Source: Alphaproteobacteria bacterium
GTDB taxonomy: Bacteria > Pseudomonadota > Alphaproteobacteria > SMXS01
NCBI GenBank assembly: GCA_016124315.1
Contig: WGNW01000020.1
Coordinates: 22,208-86,207, forward strand
DNA length: 64,000 nucleotides
Direction: 5' to 3'
In this document: positions 7,900 through 16,247 of the stretch, piece by piece
How the letters are laid out: each line of letters begins with the position of its first letter
Position numbering within the stretch: the stretch's first letter is position 1
Notes under the pieces: model-generated
What the model was told of the DNA's origin: nothing
Databases searched by the model: none
Seen by the model: the letters and a program-made list of their open reading frames with translations, nothing else
Translations under genes and position numbers: made by a program

Positions 7900-8742
7900 A
7901 TGTCGACAGCCGCGACCCGTTCGGAACTGGAAAGGCTGCTGGGGGAGGATGCGCCCTACGGCGACCTCACCACCGACGCCCTGGGCATCGCCGGCGTGCC
8001 GGCGCGCATGGTGTTCACGGCGCGCGGCGCCATGGTCGCCGCCCTGGTGGAGGATGCGGCGGCGTTGGTGGAACTGGCCGGCGGTCGTGTCGACGGGCAT
8101 GTCCGGTCTGGCGTTCTGGTGGAGCCGGGCGCGCTGTTGCTGTCGGCGAGCGGTCCGGCGGCAAGCTTGCTGCGAAGCTGGAAGGTGGCACAGACCCTGA
8201 TCGAGACGTGGTCGGGCGTGGCGAGCGCCGCGCGTGCCATGGTCGACGCCGCCAGCTGCGTGTCGCCCGCCCCGGTGATTGCCTGTACCCGGAAGAATCC
8301 GCCGGGCACCAAGGCTTTCGCCGTGGCGGCCGTGCGGGCGGGAGGCGCCCTCATGCATCGGCTGGGCCTGTCCGAGACCATCCTCGTGTTCCCGGAGCAT
8401 CTGTCGTTCCTGGATGGGCCGCTCTCGGATCAGGTAGAGGCACTGCGCCGGAAGGCGCCGGAGAAGAAGTTGGCGGTGGAGGTGGCTTCGGTAGATGCCG
8501 GCGTGGAGGCGGCGCGTGCCGGCTTCCACGTCGTGCAGACCGAAAAATTCAGTCCCGGCATGGTTGGCGAACTGGTGCGCGCTCTCGCCGAACGGGAGGC
8601 GAGGCCGCTGGTGGCAGCAGCAGGCGGCATCGGCCCTGGCAACGCAGCCGATTACGCCCGTGCGGGCGCCGATATTCTGGTCACGTCCGCCCCCTACGGG
8701 GCCTCGCCCCGTGACGTGAAGGTACTCATTGAGCGCGCCTGA
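7900..8742 (+). CDS. modD: ModD, nicotinate-nucleotide pyrophosphorylase-like molybdenum utilisation protein
   Basis: 280 aa from ATG 7900 with AGGAG nine bases upstream. The fold is that of quinolinate phosphoribosyltransferase (NadC): EDAPYGDLTTDALG at the N-terminus, then WSGVASAARAMVDAA, TRKNPPGTKAFAVAAVRAGGALMHRLGLS and AAGGIGPGNAADYARAGADILVTSAP. Replacement of NadC's usual KTRKTxPG by CTRKNPPGTK, together with the molybdenum neighbourhood, favours ModD, which is found with molybdate transport operons and whose reaction is not settled. NadC itself is the alternative. The neighbouring modABC transporter genes are missing here; modA is about 51 kb away. Confidence 0.8.
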   Translation: MSTAATRSELERLLGEDAPYGDLTTDALGIAGVPARMVFTARGAMVAALVEDAAALVELAGGRVDGHVRSGVLVEPGALLLSASGPAASLLRSWKVAQTLIETWSGVASAARAMVDAASCVSPAPVIACTRKNPPGTKAFAVAAVRAGGALMHRLGLSETILVFPEHLSFLDGPLSDQVEALRRKAPEKKLAVEVASVDAGVEAARAGFHVVQTEKFSPGMVGELVRALAEREARPLVAAAGGIGPGNAADYARAGADILVTSAPYGASPRDVKVLIERA

Positions 8743-8760
8743 AAAGCCTCGCCCATCGGC

Positions 8761-9456
8761 TCACCAGGGATGGACGTCGCCCGTCCACTTCAGCCACTTG
8801 CCGTGATCGGCGGGGGTGATGCCGACGATCACCTTGTGCACGTCGGCGGCCGCGTCGGGCGGGTCGAGGTCGGCGACCGGTCCGGCCATCTCGGTGCGGA
8901 TCCAGCCCGGATGCATCAGGGTGATGGTGACGCCGTCGTCCTTCATCTCGTTGGCCAGCCCGGTCATCAGCCGGTTCACCGCCGCCTTGGCTGCGGCGTA
9001 GGAGTAGCCGATGACGTGGTCGTAGGCGTGCGAGGCCACCTGGCTGGTCATGGTGACGATCTTGCGGCCCTGGCCCGCCATGACGTTGGGCAGGAACGCC
9101 TGCACCACCCGGAAGGGGCCCATGGCCATCACGTTCATCTCGAACGCCCAGTTGTCGTAGTCCATGTTCTGGAAGGTCTGGGTCTCCAGCCCGCCCCAGA
9201 CGCCGGCGTTGTTGATCAGCACGTCGATGGGCACGTCCTTCAGCTCGGCGGCGCAGGCCTTCACGGAAGCGGTGTCCCCGACGTCCATCTTGTGGACCGT
9301 CACCCGTCCTCCCGAGGAATCGGCCACCGCCTTCAGCTTGTCGGCCCGTTCCGGGTTGCGGGTGGTGGCGTAGACCCTGTCGCCGGCGTCGGCGAAGCAC
9401 TTCACCAGCTCGTAGCCGAGTCCGCGGGCCGAGCCCGTGATCAGGATGTTGGCCAT
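8761..9456 (-). CDS. Short-chain dehydrogenase/reductase
   Basis: 231-aa classical SDR. The cofactor motif is TGSARGLG near residue 7, NNAG is present (VLINNAGVWGG), and the catalytic YAAAK follows SQVASHAYDHVIGYS. An Arg rather than Asp after the second strand (ATTRNPERADK) suggests NADP(H). It lies 53 bp downstream of the Rieske oxygenase on the same strand, so a product of that oxygenase (an alcohol or diol) is a likely substrate. A GGGGAG site precedes ATG 9456. Substrate not determined. Confidence 0.85.
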   Translation of the reverse strand: MANILITGSARGLGYELVKCFADAGDRVYATTRNPERADKLKAVADSSGGRVTVHKMDVGDTASVKACAAELKDVPIDVLINNAGVWGGLETQTFQNMDYDNWAFEMNVMAMGPFRVVQAFLPNVMAGQGRKIVTMTSQVASHAYDHVIGYSYAAAKAAVNRLMTGLANEMKDDGVTITLMHPGWIRTEMAGPVADLDPPDAAADVHKVIVGITPADHGKWLKWTGDVHPW

Positions 9457-9509
9457 GACGTGTCTCCCCTTGTCAGGCGCTTCGGTTCAGGTCGATGTCG
9501 GCGGGCGGT

Positions 9510-10892
9510 TCAGTCCCGCACGTATTTCTCCAGGGTGCGGTGCATGTGCCGGATGCGGATTTCCTGGTAGTTGCCCAGGGTGGCGCCGGCCCGGCCGCTG
9601 GTCATGGCGCCTTCCTGGGCCGCCTCCATGTTGCCCGTGTCCTGGTCGTAGACGTGTCCCACGTACGGGTCCATGCCGGGAACGATGGTGTAGGACTCTT
9701 CCGGCTTCAGGCGCACCGGCTCGGCCGGCTCCACCGGGCTGCCGTCCAGCGGCCGCTGCTTCAGGATGATCAGGTCGAACAGCGACTTGTCGTGCTGCAT
9801 CCCCAGCGGCCGGAAGCGGTAGACGATGGGGAACGAGATGCCCGAGAAGAACTGCTGGTTGGGGAACACGAAATAGGCGATGGAATCGACGATCTCGCTG
9901 TCGCTCACCCGCGACAGGTCGGTGCCGCCCCGCTTCGCCACCATGTCCCGGTAGAACTGGGCCATCACCTTGCGGGCGGTGCCGCCCTCGGGCACCAGCA
10001 GCTTCTCGCCCACGTCCGAGCGGTCGCCGATCAGGAAGCAGTCCAGGATCTCCTGCTCGGTCATCGGCTCCTGCAGGAACGCGCTGGGCGAGCCGGCGAC
10101 GTTGATCAGCCGGTTCACGTTGTCGCCGTAGAAATCGTACTGGGTGTTGGCGTCGCCGTTGGTGCGCATCAGCTGGCTGTGCGTCTCCATGACGTGATAG
10201 GCCTCGAGGAACGCCTCCGACGCGATCTTCCAGTTGCAGTCGAGCTCCTTCTGCACGTGGATCGCCACGTAGCGGTTGGCGAACACGGCGCTGTCCACGT
10301 GTTCGGGCAGGGGCGCCATGTACTCCCGCAGCGGCGGTGCGTCCGGATCCATGTTGATGAACACGAAGCCGCCCCACGTGTCCACCTGGACAGCGCCCAG
10401 CGCGTAGTCCTTCGGGTCCACGTGAGGGAAGTCCCATTCGCAGGGAAACGACGCCAGGTCGCCGTCCAGGTTGAAGGTCCAGCCGTGATAGGGGCAGCGG
10501 ATGTGCTCGATGCTGCCGCTGCTGTAGGAAGGGCGCAGCTTGGTGCCGCGGTGGGTGCAGGCGTTGCGGAACGCCCGGATGCCGCCATCCTCCGCCCGGA
10601 CGACGAGGATCGAGTAGGGGCCCACGTCGTACACCACGTAGTCGCCGGTCTCGGGGATGTGCTCCTCGCGGCAGGCCCATTGCCAGACCTTCGGCCAGAG
10701 CTGCTCCAGTTCCCGGCGGAAGTAGTCGGGCGACGTGTAGCGGGAGAACGCGATGTCCTTGTCGCCCAGGAAAAAGTACGATTCCGTCGTGAGATAGTCG
10801 GGAACGGGCCGGCTGTCGTCGTCCAGCAGATCCTGGACGCTGATGCCCGGGCAGCGGGCATCGCCCGGCCTGATGTCGGAATTTCCGCTCAT
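9510..10892 (-). CDS. Rieske non-heme iron oxygenase, alpha subunit (paralogue 1)
   Basis: 460 aa from ATG 10892. The Rieske centre is CTHRGTK (C-x-H) with CPYHGW (C-x2-H) about 17 residues later; the mononuclear iron site is in EAFLEAYHVMETH, with a late Asp expected as third ligand. The protein would insert O2 into an aromatic or alicyclic substrate in the cytoplasm. It is closely related along its length to the enzyme at 16248-17618 (shared VWQWACREEHIPE and HVYDQDTGN). No beta subunit, ferredoxin or reductase gene is nearby, so electron partners must come from elsewhere. Transcription probably begins at the shared promoter-operator at 10930-10966. Confidence 0.9.
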   Translation of the reverse strand: MSGNSDIRPGDARCPGISVQDLLDDDSRPVPDYLTTESYFFLGDKDIAFSRYTSPDYFRRELEQLWPKVWQWACREEHIPETGDYVVYDVGPYSILVVRAEDGGIRAFRNACTHRGTKLRPSYSSGSIEHIRCPYHGWTFNLDGDLASFPCEWDFPHVDPKDYALGAVQVDTWGGFVFINMDPDAPPLREYMAPLPEHVDSAVFANRYVAIHVQKELDCNWKIASEAFLEAYHVMETHSQLMRTNGDANTQYDFYGDNVNRLINVAGSPSAFLQEPMTEQEILDCFLIGDRSDVGEKLLVPEGGTARKVMAQFYRDMVAKRGGTDLSRVSDSEIVDSIAYFVFPNQQFFSGISFPIVYRFRPLGMQHDKSLFDLIILKQRPLDGSPVEPAEPVRLKPEESYTIVPGMDPYVGHVYDQDTGNMEAAQEGAMTSGRAGATLGNYQEIRIRHMHRTLEKYVRD

Positions 10893-11215
10893 GGGACGTC
10901 CTTCGTCTTCAACCCCAGGATCCGTTTTGTTGTTCAACAGTCGATCAATATAAGATAGGTTGTCAATCCCCGTTCTGGTGCCGGGAGCCGATCCCGGAGC
11001 CCCGTCCGAATCATGCTGCCCGTCGCTTTCGGGCGCGGCCCGGAAAGCAATCATAGCAACTTGGTAAAGCTTGTTAATCCTTGTCTGGTTTGCCAAGTTG
11101 AAGGTCTGAACCCGCCATCGGCAACTCGCTCGAAACCGGTATAGAATGAGGTATCGTCCTTCCGGCCGCTGGGCGGGCGAACATAAGAAGGCAATCAAGT
11201 CGAGGATTTGAGGGA
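10893..11215. other. Divergent intergenic region between Rieske oxygenase and TetR regulator
   Basis: 323 bp without a gene. It contains the leftward promoter-operator at 10930-10966, and on the rightward side a TATAGAAT sequence near 11140 that could be a -10 element for the tetR gene at 11216. AT content is clearly higher at 10915-10965 than in the flanking genes. Confidence 0.5.
10930..10966 (-). promoter_or_regulatory. Promoter-operator site 1 of the local TetR regulon
   Basis: Read leftward, TTGACA (10966-10961) is followed by 12 nt and then TTGATCG-ACTGT-TGAACAA (10948-10930). The right arm matches the perfect palindrome at 13705-13723 and the left arm matches at 4 of 7 positions. The run ACTGTTGAACAACAAAA is identical to that in site 2 upstream of 12004. 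It is placed to control the Rieske oxygenase and SDR to its left. Confidence 0.7.
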
Positions 11216-11866
11216 ATGCCCATAGTTGTGGACCACGAGGAGCGCCGGCATTACATCGCCCGCGTGGTCGAGAGAGTCATCGCCAAGCAGGGCATGGACG
11301 CCGTGACCATCCGGAACGTGGCGCGGGAAGCCGGCTTCAGGTCGACGCTGATCTCCCACTACTTCAAGGACAAGAAGGAGATGCTGACCTTCACCCTTGA
11401 TTCCATCCGGACCCGCGCGTCGATCCGCGTCGACCAGGAATTCCTCGAGAACCACGACCTGGCCACCTGCATCGACACATTGCTGGCGACCAACGAGGAC
11501 GGCCTGTCCGACTGGCAGGCCTGGTTCGGATTCTGGGAGAAGGCCACCTTCGATCCTGACCTTGCCGCGGTCCGGCTGGCCGTCGTCGAGGCGACCCACA
11601 ACACCCTGCGGCGCCTGCTGGAGAACGGCATCGCCCGCGGCGAACTGCCGCAAGAGGTAGACGTCGAGTTCCACGCCCGGCGGCTGCAGATCGTGCTCAA
11701 CGGCCTGGCTGCCCACGTGGTGATGAAGCCCAGCGCCTGGCCCGCCGAGACCCAGCGGGCGCTGGTCAAGGTTGAGGTCGAATTCATCAAGAAGATGCCT
11801 CGGCCGGAAATCGGCGTCCGGCTTCCCAACTTCCCCTTCGCCCTCAACGGCACCTCCGCATCCTGA
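11216..11866 (+). CDS. TetR/AcrR family repressor (BetI-like) of the catabolic cluster
   Basis: 216 aa. Residues about 10-55 form the helix-turn-helix: HYIARVVERVIAKQGMDAVTIRNVAREAGFRSTLISHYFKDKKEML, matching the TetR DNA-binding domain with the usual HYF/K contact helix. The larger C-terminal half is a helical ligand-binding domain similar to BetI-type proteins. The gene lies between two copies of a 19-bp palindrome (10930 and 11913), and a third occurs at 13705, which makes it the natural candidate to bind them. The effector is presumably the substrate or an intermediate of the oxygenase pathway. Confidence 0.85.
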   Translation: MPIVVDHEERRHYIARVVERVIAKQGMDAVTIRNVAREAGFRSTLISHYFKDKKEMLTFTLDSIRTRASIRVDQEFLENHDLATCIDTLLATNEDGLSDWQAWFGFWEKATFDPDLAAVRLAVVEATHNTLRRLLENGIARGELPQEVDVEFHARRLQIVLNGLAAHVVMKPSAWPAETQRALVKVEVEFIKKMPRPEIGVRLPNFPFALNGTSAS

Positions 11867-11894
11867 CGAGTTCCGCGCGCCGTACAGTTTGCCA

Positions 11895-11931
11895 TTGACA
11901 GCGCCCTCATCGTTATTCAACTGTTGAACAA
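11895..11931 (+). promoter_or_regulatory. Promoter-operator site 2 of the local TetR regulon
   Basis: TTGACA (11895-11900), 12 nt, then TTATTCA-ACTGT-TGAACAA (11913-11931), an inverted repeat with one mismatched pair in 7-bp arms and an inner TTCAAC-T-GTTGAA that is perfect. It precedes the SDR at 12004 by 72 bp. The palindrome would cover the -10 region, fitting repression. Confidence 0.75.
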
Positions 11932-12003
11932 CAAAAATGCGCCGGCAATGTCCGGCGGTCTTCATGGCCGTGCAGGCCAGTTCACACGGAATGGGGTAAC
12001 GAT

Positions 12004-12792
12004 ATGAAGTCTCTCGAGAACAAGGTCGCGATCGTCACCGGTGCGGGGCGCGGCATTGGCCGCGGTATCGCCCTGGCCTACGGTCGGGAAGGGGCCAAGG
12101 TCGTGGTCGCTTCGCGGACCAAGTCGACGGTCGAGGACGTGGCGAAGGAGATCCGCGACGCGGGCGGCGAGGCGATCGGCGTGGCCTGCGACGTGGGCCA
12201 GCGCGACCAGGTGTTCGCCTGTGTGCAGAAGGCCGTGGAGACCTACGGCACGGTCCACATCCTGGTGAACAACGCCCAGGGCTTCGGCACGGAAGACAGC
12301 CCGCAGCCGTCGACCGTGTTCATGGCCTGCGAGGATACCGACGAGAACGAGTGGGAATACACCTTCCGCACCGGTGCGACCGCCTCGCTGTGGTTCATGA
12401 AGGCGGTGTTCCCGCACATGAAGAAGCAGAACTACGGCAAGATCATCAACTTCGCCTCCAGTTCGGGCCAGATGGGGTTCCCGGGCAACACTTGCTACAA
12501 CAGCACCAAGGAAGCGATCCGTGCGCTCACCCGTACCGCGGCCAACGAGTGGGGCCAGTACGGCATCACCGTCAACGTCATCAACCCGGCGCTGGAGACC
12601 CGCGCCTTCGACGCGTGGAAGACCGCGCGGCCCGATTTTGTCGAGGCCCTCAAGGAACGGATCCCCATGCGCCGTCTGGGCGATCCCGAAAAGGATGCGG
12701 GTCCGCTCGCCGTGTTCCTGGCGAGCCCCGGCTCCGACTACATGACCGGCGGCACCTTCATGCTGGAAGGCGGCATGCACACTCTGCCCTGA
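12004..12792 (+). CDS. Short-chain dehydrogenase/reductase
   Basis: 262-aa classical SDR: TGAGRGIG near residue 13, NNAQG in place of NNAG, catalytic Ser in SSSGQMG and YNSTK as the YxxxK pair. VVASRTKSTVED after strand 2 suggests an NADP preference. It is the first gene of a rightward transcript behind promoter-operator site 2, followed by a hairpin and a second SDR. It probably oxidises or reduces a hydroxyl or keto group made by the Rieske oxygenases. Substrate unknown. Confidence 0.85.
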   Translation: MKSLENKVAIVTGAGRGIGRGIALAYGREGAKVVVASRTKSTVEDVAKEIRDAGGEAIGVACDVGQRDQVFACVQKAVETYGTVHILVNNAQGFGTEDSPQPSTVFMACEDTDENEWEYTFRTGATASLWFMKAVFPHMKKQNYGKIINFASSSGQMGFPGNTCYNSTKEAIRALTRTAANEWGQYGITVNVINPALETRAFDAWKTARPDFVEALKERIPMRRLGDPEKDAGPLAVFLASPGSDYMTGGTFMLEGGMHTLP

Positions 12793-12802
12793 CGGGCGTA
12801 TC

Positions 12803-12827
12803 GGGCGGTCGCCGGGCGCGGCCGCCC
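12803..12827 (+). terminator. Hairpin between two SDR genes
   Basis: Bases 12803-12811 pair with 12819-12827 (9 bp, one G-T wobble, 7-nt loop) and are followed by TATTAATC. It begins 10 bp after the stop of the first SDR and could be a partial terminator or an mRNA-stabilising element that lowers expression of the second SDR. Confidence 0.5.
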
Positions 12828-12853
12828 TATTAATCAAGCGGGGAGAATTCGGG

Positions 12854-13603
12854 ATGATTCTGGAAAACAAGATTGCCATCGTCACCGGCGGCGGCAGTGG
12901 CATCGGCCGGGCGTCCGCCCTCGCCATGGCCCGTGAGGGCGCCACCATCGTCATCGGCAACCGTTCGGCCGACCAGGGCGAGGGAACCTGCCACGACATC
13001 GAGAAGGCGGGCGGCAAGGCCATCTTCCACCGCACCGACTGCTCGAAGCCGGAGGACTGCGAGGCGCTCGTGGCCCGGGCCGAGAAGGAGTTCGGTCGGC
13101 TCGATCTGGCGTTCAACAACGCCGGCAAGTTCCACGACGTGCTGGCGCCGGTGCACGAGATGCCCATCGAGGAGTTCTCGTGGGGCATCGACCTCAACCT
13201 GAAGGGCGTCTTCTACTGCATGAAGTACGAGCTGGCCGCCATGCTGCGTGCCGGCGGCGGCGCCATCGTCAACAACGCGTCGATCTACGGCATCAAGGGC
13301 ATGCCTACCCTCAACTGGTACACCGCCGCCAAGCACGGCATCGTCGGCCTGACCCAGGCGGCGGCGCTGGAATATGCCGAGCAGAACATCCGCATCAATG
13401 CGGTGTGTCCGGGCATGACCAAGACTCCGGCCCTCGATTCCGCCACCGGCGGCAATGACGAGGTCTTCGCCGGCGTGGTGCCGATGAAGCGGATCAGCCG
13501 CGCCGAGGAGATCGCCGAGGGCGTCGCCTGGCTGCTGTCCGACAAGGCCAGCTACATGACCGGCGCCAACCTTCATCTCGATGGCGGCATGAGCGCCGCC
13601 TGA
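12854..13603 (+). CDS. Short-chain dehydrogenase/reductase
   Basis: 249-aa classical SDR: TGGGSGIG at about residue 12, NNAGKF, NASIYGIKG and catalytic YTAAK. GNRSADQG after strand 2 suggests NADP. The sequence resembles the glucose/7-alpha-hydroxysteroid dehydrogenase branch, although substrate cannot be fixed from sequence. It has a CGGGGAG ribosome site before ATG 12854 and shares the transcript of the upstream SDR. A strong hairpin follows its stop. Confidence 0.85.
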   Translation: MILENKIAIVTGGGSGIGRASALAMAREGATIVIGNRSADQGEGTCHDIEKAGGKAIFHRTDCSKPEDCEALVARAEKEFGRLDLAFNNAGKFHDVLAPVHEMPIEEFSWGIDLNLKGVFYCMKYELAAMLRAGGGAIVNNASIYGIKGMPTLNWYTAAKHGIVGLTQAAALEYAEQNIRINAVCPGMTKTPALDSATGGNDEVFAGVVPMKRISRAEEIAEGVAWLLSDKASYMTGANLHLDGGMSAA

Positions 13604-13612
13604 GGGGAACTC

Positions 13613-13643
13613 GCGCCGGTCTGGCGGGATGCCGGGCCGGCGC
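13613..13643 (+). terminator. Hairpin terminator after the SDR pair
   Basis: Bases 13613-13621 pair with 13635-13643 (9 bp with one G-T wobble, 13-nt loop). It lies 10 bp after the SDR stop and 43 bp before the next TTGACA, so it probably separates the SDR transcript from the TonB-receptor transcript. There is no clear T run. Confidence 0.5.
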
Positions 13644-13685
13644 CTCCGTTCCCGCGCAAAGCCGTTTGCGAGACGCTTTCAAGAA

Positions 13686-13723
13686 TTGACAGTCCGCACT
13701 GTTTTTGTTCAACTGATGAACAA
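13686..13723 (+). promoter_or_regulatory. Promoter-operator site 3, perfect palindrome
   Basis: TTGACA (13686-13691), 13 nt, then TTGTTCA-ACTGA-TGAACAA (13705-13723), a perfect inverted repeat with 7-bp arms. It lies 26 bp before the TonB-receptor start and would also serve the downstream Rieske, SDR and flavoprotein genes. It is the best copy of the shared operator. Confidence 0.75.
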
Positions 13724-13749
13724 TAAACGCATCCTTAGGGGAGGGTGAG

Positions 13750-16200
13750 ATGGGGTGGTTTGGAATGGTTGCCCGTGGCGCGCGCGTGCTGTGCATCGCC
13801 ACGTTCGCTGCGGCGCTGTCCGCCGCGGTTTCCTACGCACAGGATGTTCCGGCGGCGCCGGGCGCGAGCCCAGCGGCAACGCATACGGGCCTGGGCGAGG
13901 TGCTGGTGACGGCGCGCAAGCAGGTCGAGTCGGCGCAGGACGTGCCGGTCGCCGTGACGGTCATCACCAACAAGGACATCGAGCGCTTCGATCTGACCTC
14001 CATCGAGAAGATCGCCGCCTCCACGCCCCAGCTGGTGGTCGGGCGCGGCTCCAACGGGTCGGGGGCGCAGCTTACCCTGCGCGGCATCGGCTCGATTCCC
14101 ACGTCGGTGGGCGTGGAGCAGTCGGTCGCCGTGGTGATCGACGGCGTCTATTACGGCCAGGGCCGCATCATCAACGAGGGCATGATCGACATGGCCCGCG
14201 TCGAGGTGCTGAAGGGGCCGCAATCGCTGTTCTTCGGCAAGAACGCCACCGCCGGCGTGATCTCCTTCACCACCGCCGATCCCACCGACGATCTGGAGGC
14301 GATGGTGCGGGTCGGCTTCGAGGCCAAGGCCCAGGAGCTGTTCACCGAAGCCTTCATCTCGGGGCCGGTCAACGACAAGCTCGGGCTGCGGCTCGCCGTC
14401 CGCGTGTCGGAGATGTTCGGCAGCTACTTCAAGAACCGCGGCTTCGACGTGACCAACTACACGTTCGACGCCGCCACCGGCAATCTCAACTCGCACTTCG
14501 CGCCGGTGCTCGACCGCCGCCTGCCCGGCACCAGCGAGAAGTACGTCCGGGCGACGGCCAAGTTCACGCCCACCGACCGGCTGACCGCCACGGTGAAGGC
14601 CAGCTTCATGCGCACGGTCGACGAGGCGACGGCGTGGAACTACGTGCCGTTCGCCTGCGCCTCGGGCTACACCTCGGTCAATCCGGCCATCCCGTGCAAG
14701 CGCGACTTCAGCGTCTACATCAACTACTTCCCGAACGACATCGCCGGCAACGTGCCCTATGGGCGCGACGACGGCTCGCCGTTCAACGCCTACCAGTCCT
14801 ACGCGGTGACCGGCAACATCGCCTACGACTTCGACAACGTCACGCTGACCTCGGTCAGCAACTACCAGCGCAACCGCAACCGCTGGGGCTGCGAGTGCCA
14901 GAACATCTCGGCTCCGGCGTCCTTCATCTCGGCCACCGAGAACTCGCTGTGGGAGGCCTTCTCCAACGAGACCCGGCTGCAGACCAACTATGACGGGCCG
15001 GTCAACATGATGATCGGCTTCTACTACCAGGACACCAAGCGGGACCACAGGCAGGCCGGCGCCTTCGGCGGCGTCGAGGACTCCTCCCAGCCGGCGGACC
15101 ACCGCTACCTGGCCTATGACAAGAGCTCGGTCACCAACGGCAAGACCCTGTCGGGCTTCGGGCAGGTGAAGTGGAAGATCGTGCCGACGCTGGAGCTGTC
15201 GGGCGGCGTCCGCTACATCCACGAGACCAAGAAGAGCTTCCTCAACATGGACTACGTGAATGTCCTGCTGCAGGGCGTCTTCCCGCAGAACAGCCCGATC
15301 TACGGCGACCAGAAGTTCAACAACTGGTCGCCCGAGGCGTCGCTGACCTGGCTGGTGAACGACAACGTCACCCTCTACACGTCCTACAAGACCGCCTACA
15401 AGTCCGGCGGCTTCTCCAACAGCGCGTTCATCTCTGCCAACACCATTCCGAGCGACGTGGCCTTCAATCCGGAGACCGCCAGCGGCTTCGAGGCGGGCAT
15501 CAAGACGCTGCTGTTCGACCGCCAGCTCCGCTTCAACCTGACGGCCTACACCTACAAGTACAAGAACCTGCAGGTCGACTACTACAACTCCATCACCTTT
15601 CAGTTCATCACCACCAATGCCGGCTCGGCCCGCACCCAGGGCGTGGAACTGGAGGCCGACTATGCGCCCGACGCCGTTCCCGGCCTCACCCTGCACGGAA
15701 CGGCCAACTACAACCGGGCGCGGTACATCCAGTACATCGCCCCGTGCTACGGCGGCCAGCCGATCTCCGAGGGCTGCACCACCGTCTTCCAGGACGGCCC
15801 GGGCCAGAACCTGAGCGGCCAGCCCACCGCCGTGGCGCCCAAGTGGACCGCCTCGCTGGGTGGCAACTACGACATCGACCTGGGGCCGGACTGGGTGCTC
15901 AGCCTGTCGGCCAACGCCCGCTACAGCAGCGCCTATTTCGGCTCCAGCTTCGCCGCGCCGCTGTCGCGCCAGCCCGCCTATGTGAACCTGGACGCCGCCA
16001 TCCGGGTACGCTCCCACGACGACCGGTGGGAGTTCGCGGTCATCGGACGCAACCTCACCAACCACTTCTACTTCGGCGGCACCCAGGACCTGCCCAATTC
16101 GGGCGTGGGCACCGGTACGGCCGGCGGCATCCCGGCCGACCAGCTCGCGCTGGCCGACCTGCCGCGGACGATCCGCTTCCAGGTCACCTGGCGGTACTAA
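13750..16200 (+). CDS. TonB-dependent outer-membrane receptor
   Basis: 816 aa with an N-terminal signal peptide, a plug domain (LGEVLVTARKQVESAQDVPVAV... near residues 50-65, and VEVLKGPQSLFFGKNATAG) and a 22-stranded barrel ending in an aromatic-terminated strand (TIRFQVTWRY). It takes up a substrate across the outer membrane using ExbBD-TonB energy. It is first in a run with a Rieske oxygenase, SDR and KstD-like flavoprotein and sits behind operator site 3, so it probably imports the hydrophobic growth substrate. The plug closely resembles the receptor at 55659, less so the one at 30976. Confidence 0.9.
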   Translation: MGWFGMVARGARVLCIATFAAALSAAVSYAQDVPAAPGASPAATHTGLGEVLVTARKQVESAQDVPVAVTVITNKDIERFDLTSIEKIAASTPQLVVGRGSNGSGAQLTLRGIGSIPTSVGVEQSVAVVIDGVYYGQGRIINEGMIDMARVEVLKGPQSLFFGKNATAGVISFTTADPTDDLEAMVRVGFEAKAQELFTEAFISGPVNDKLGLRLAVRVSEMFGSYFKNRGFDVTNYTFDAATGNLNSHFAPVLDRRLPGTSEKYVRATAKFTPTDRLTATVKASFMRTVDEATAWNYVPFACASGYTSVNPAIPCKRDFSVYINYFPNDIAGNVPYGRDDGSPFNAYQSYAVTGNIAYDFDNVTLTSVSNYQRNRNRWGCECQNISAPASFISATENSLWEAFSNETRLQTNYDGPVNMMIGFYYQDTKRDHRQAGAFGGVEDSSQPADHRYLAYDKSSVTNGKTLSGFGQVKWKIVPTLELSGGVRYIHETKKSFLNMDYVNVLLQGVFPQNSPIYGDQKFNNWSPEASLTWLVNDNVTLYTSYKTAYKSGGFSNSAFISANTIPSDVAFNPETASGFEAGIKTLLFDRQLRFNLTAYTYKYKNLQVDYYNSITFQFITTNAGSARTQGVELEADYAPDAVPGLTLHGTANYNRARYIQYIAPCYGGQPISEGCTTVFQDGPGQNLSGQPTAVAPKWTASLGGNYDIDLGPDWVLSLSANARYSSAYFGSSFAAPLSRQPAYVNLDAAIRVRSHDDRWEFAVIGRNLTNHFYFGGTQDLPNSGVGTGTAGGIPADQLALADLPRTIRFQVTWRY

Positions 16201-16247
16201 ATGGCGCGGAATGGGCTAGATTGTCGGGGAGGAAACGGGAGACGGGC

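Noticed and set aside
13735..16065. A 776-residue minus-strand frame opposite the first TonB receptor
   Set aside because: Low-complexity Val/Gly/Arg/His translation opposite a receptor with clear plug and barrel motifs; codon-bias shadow.
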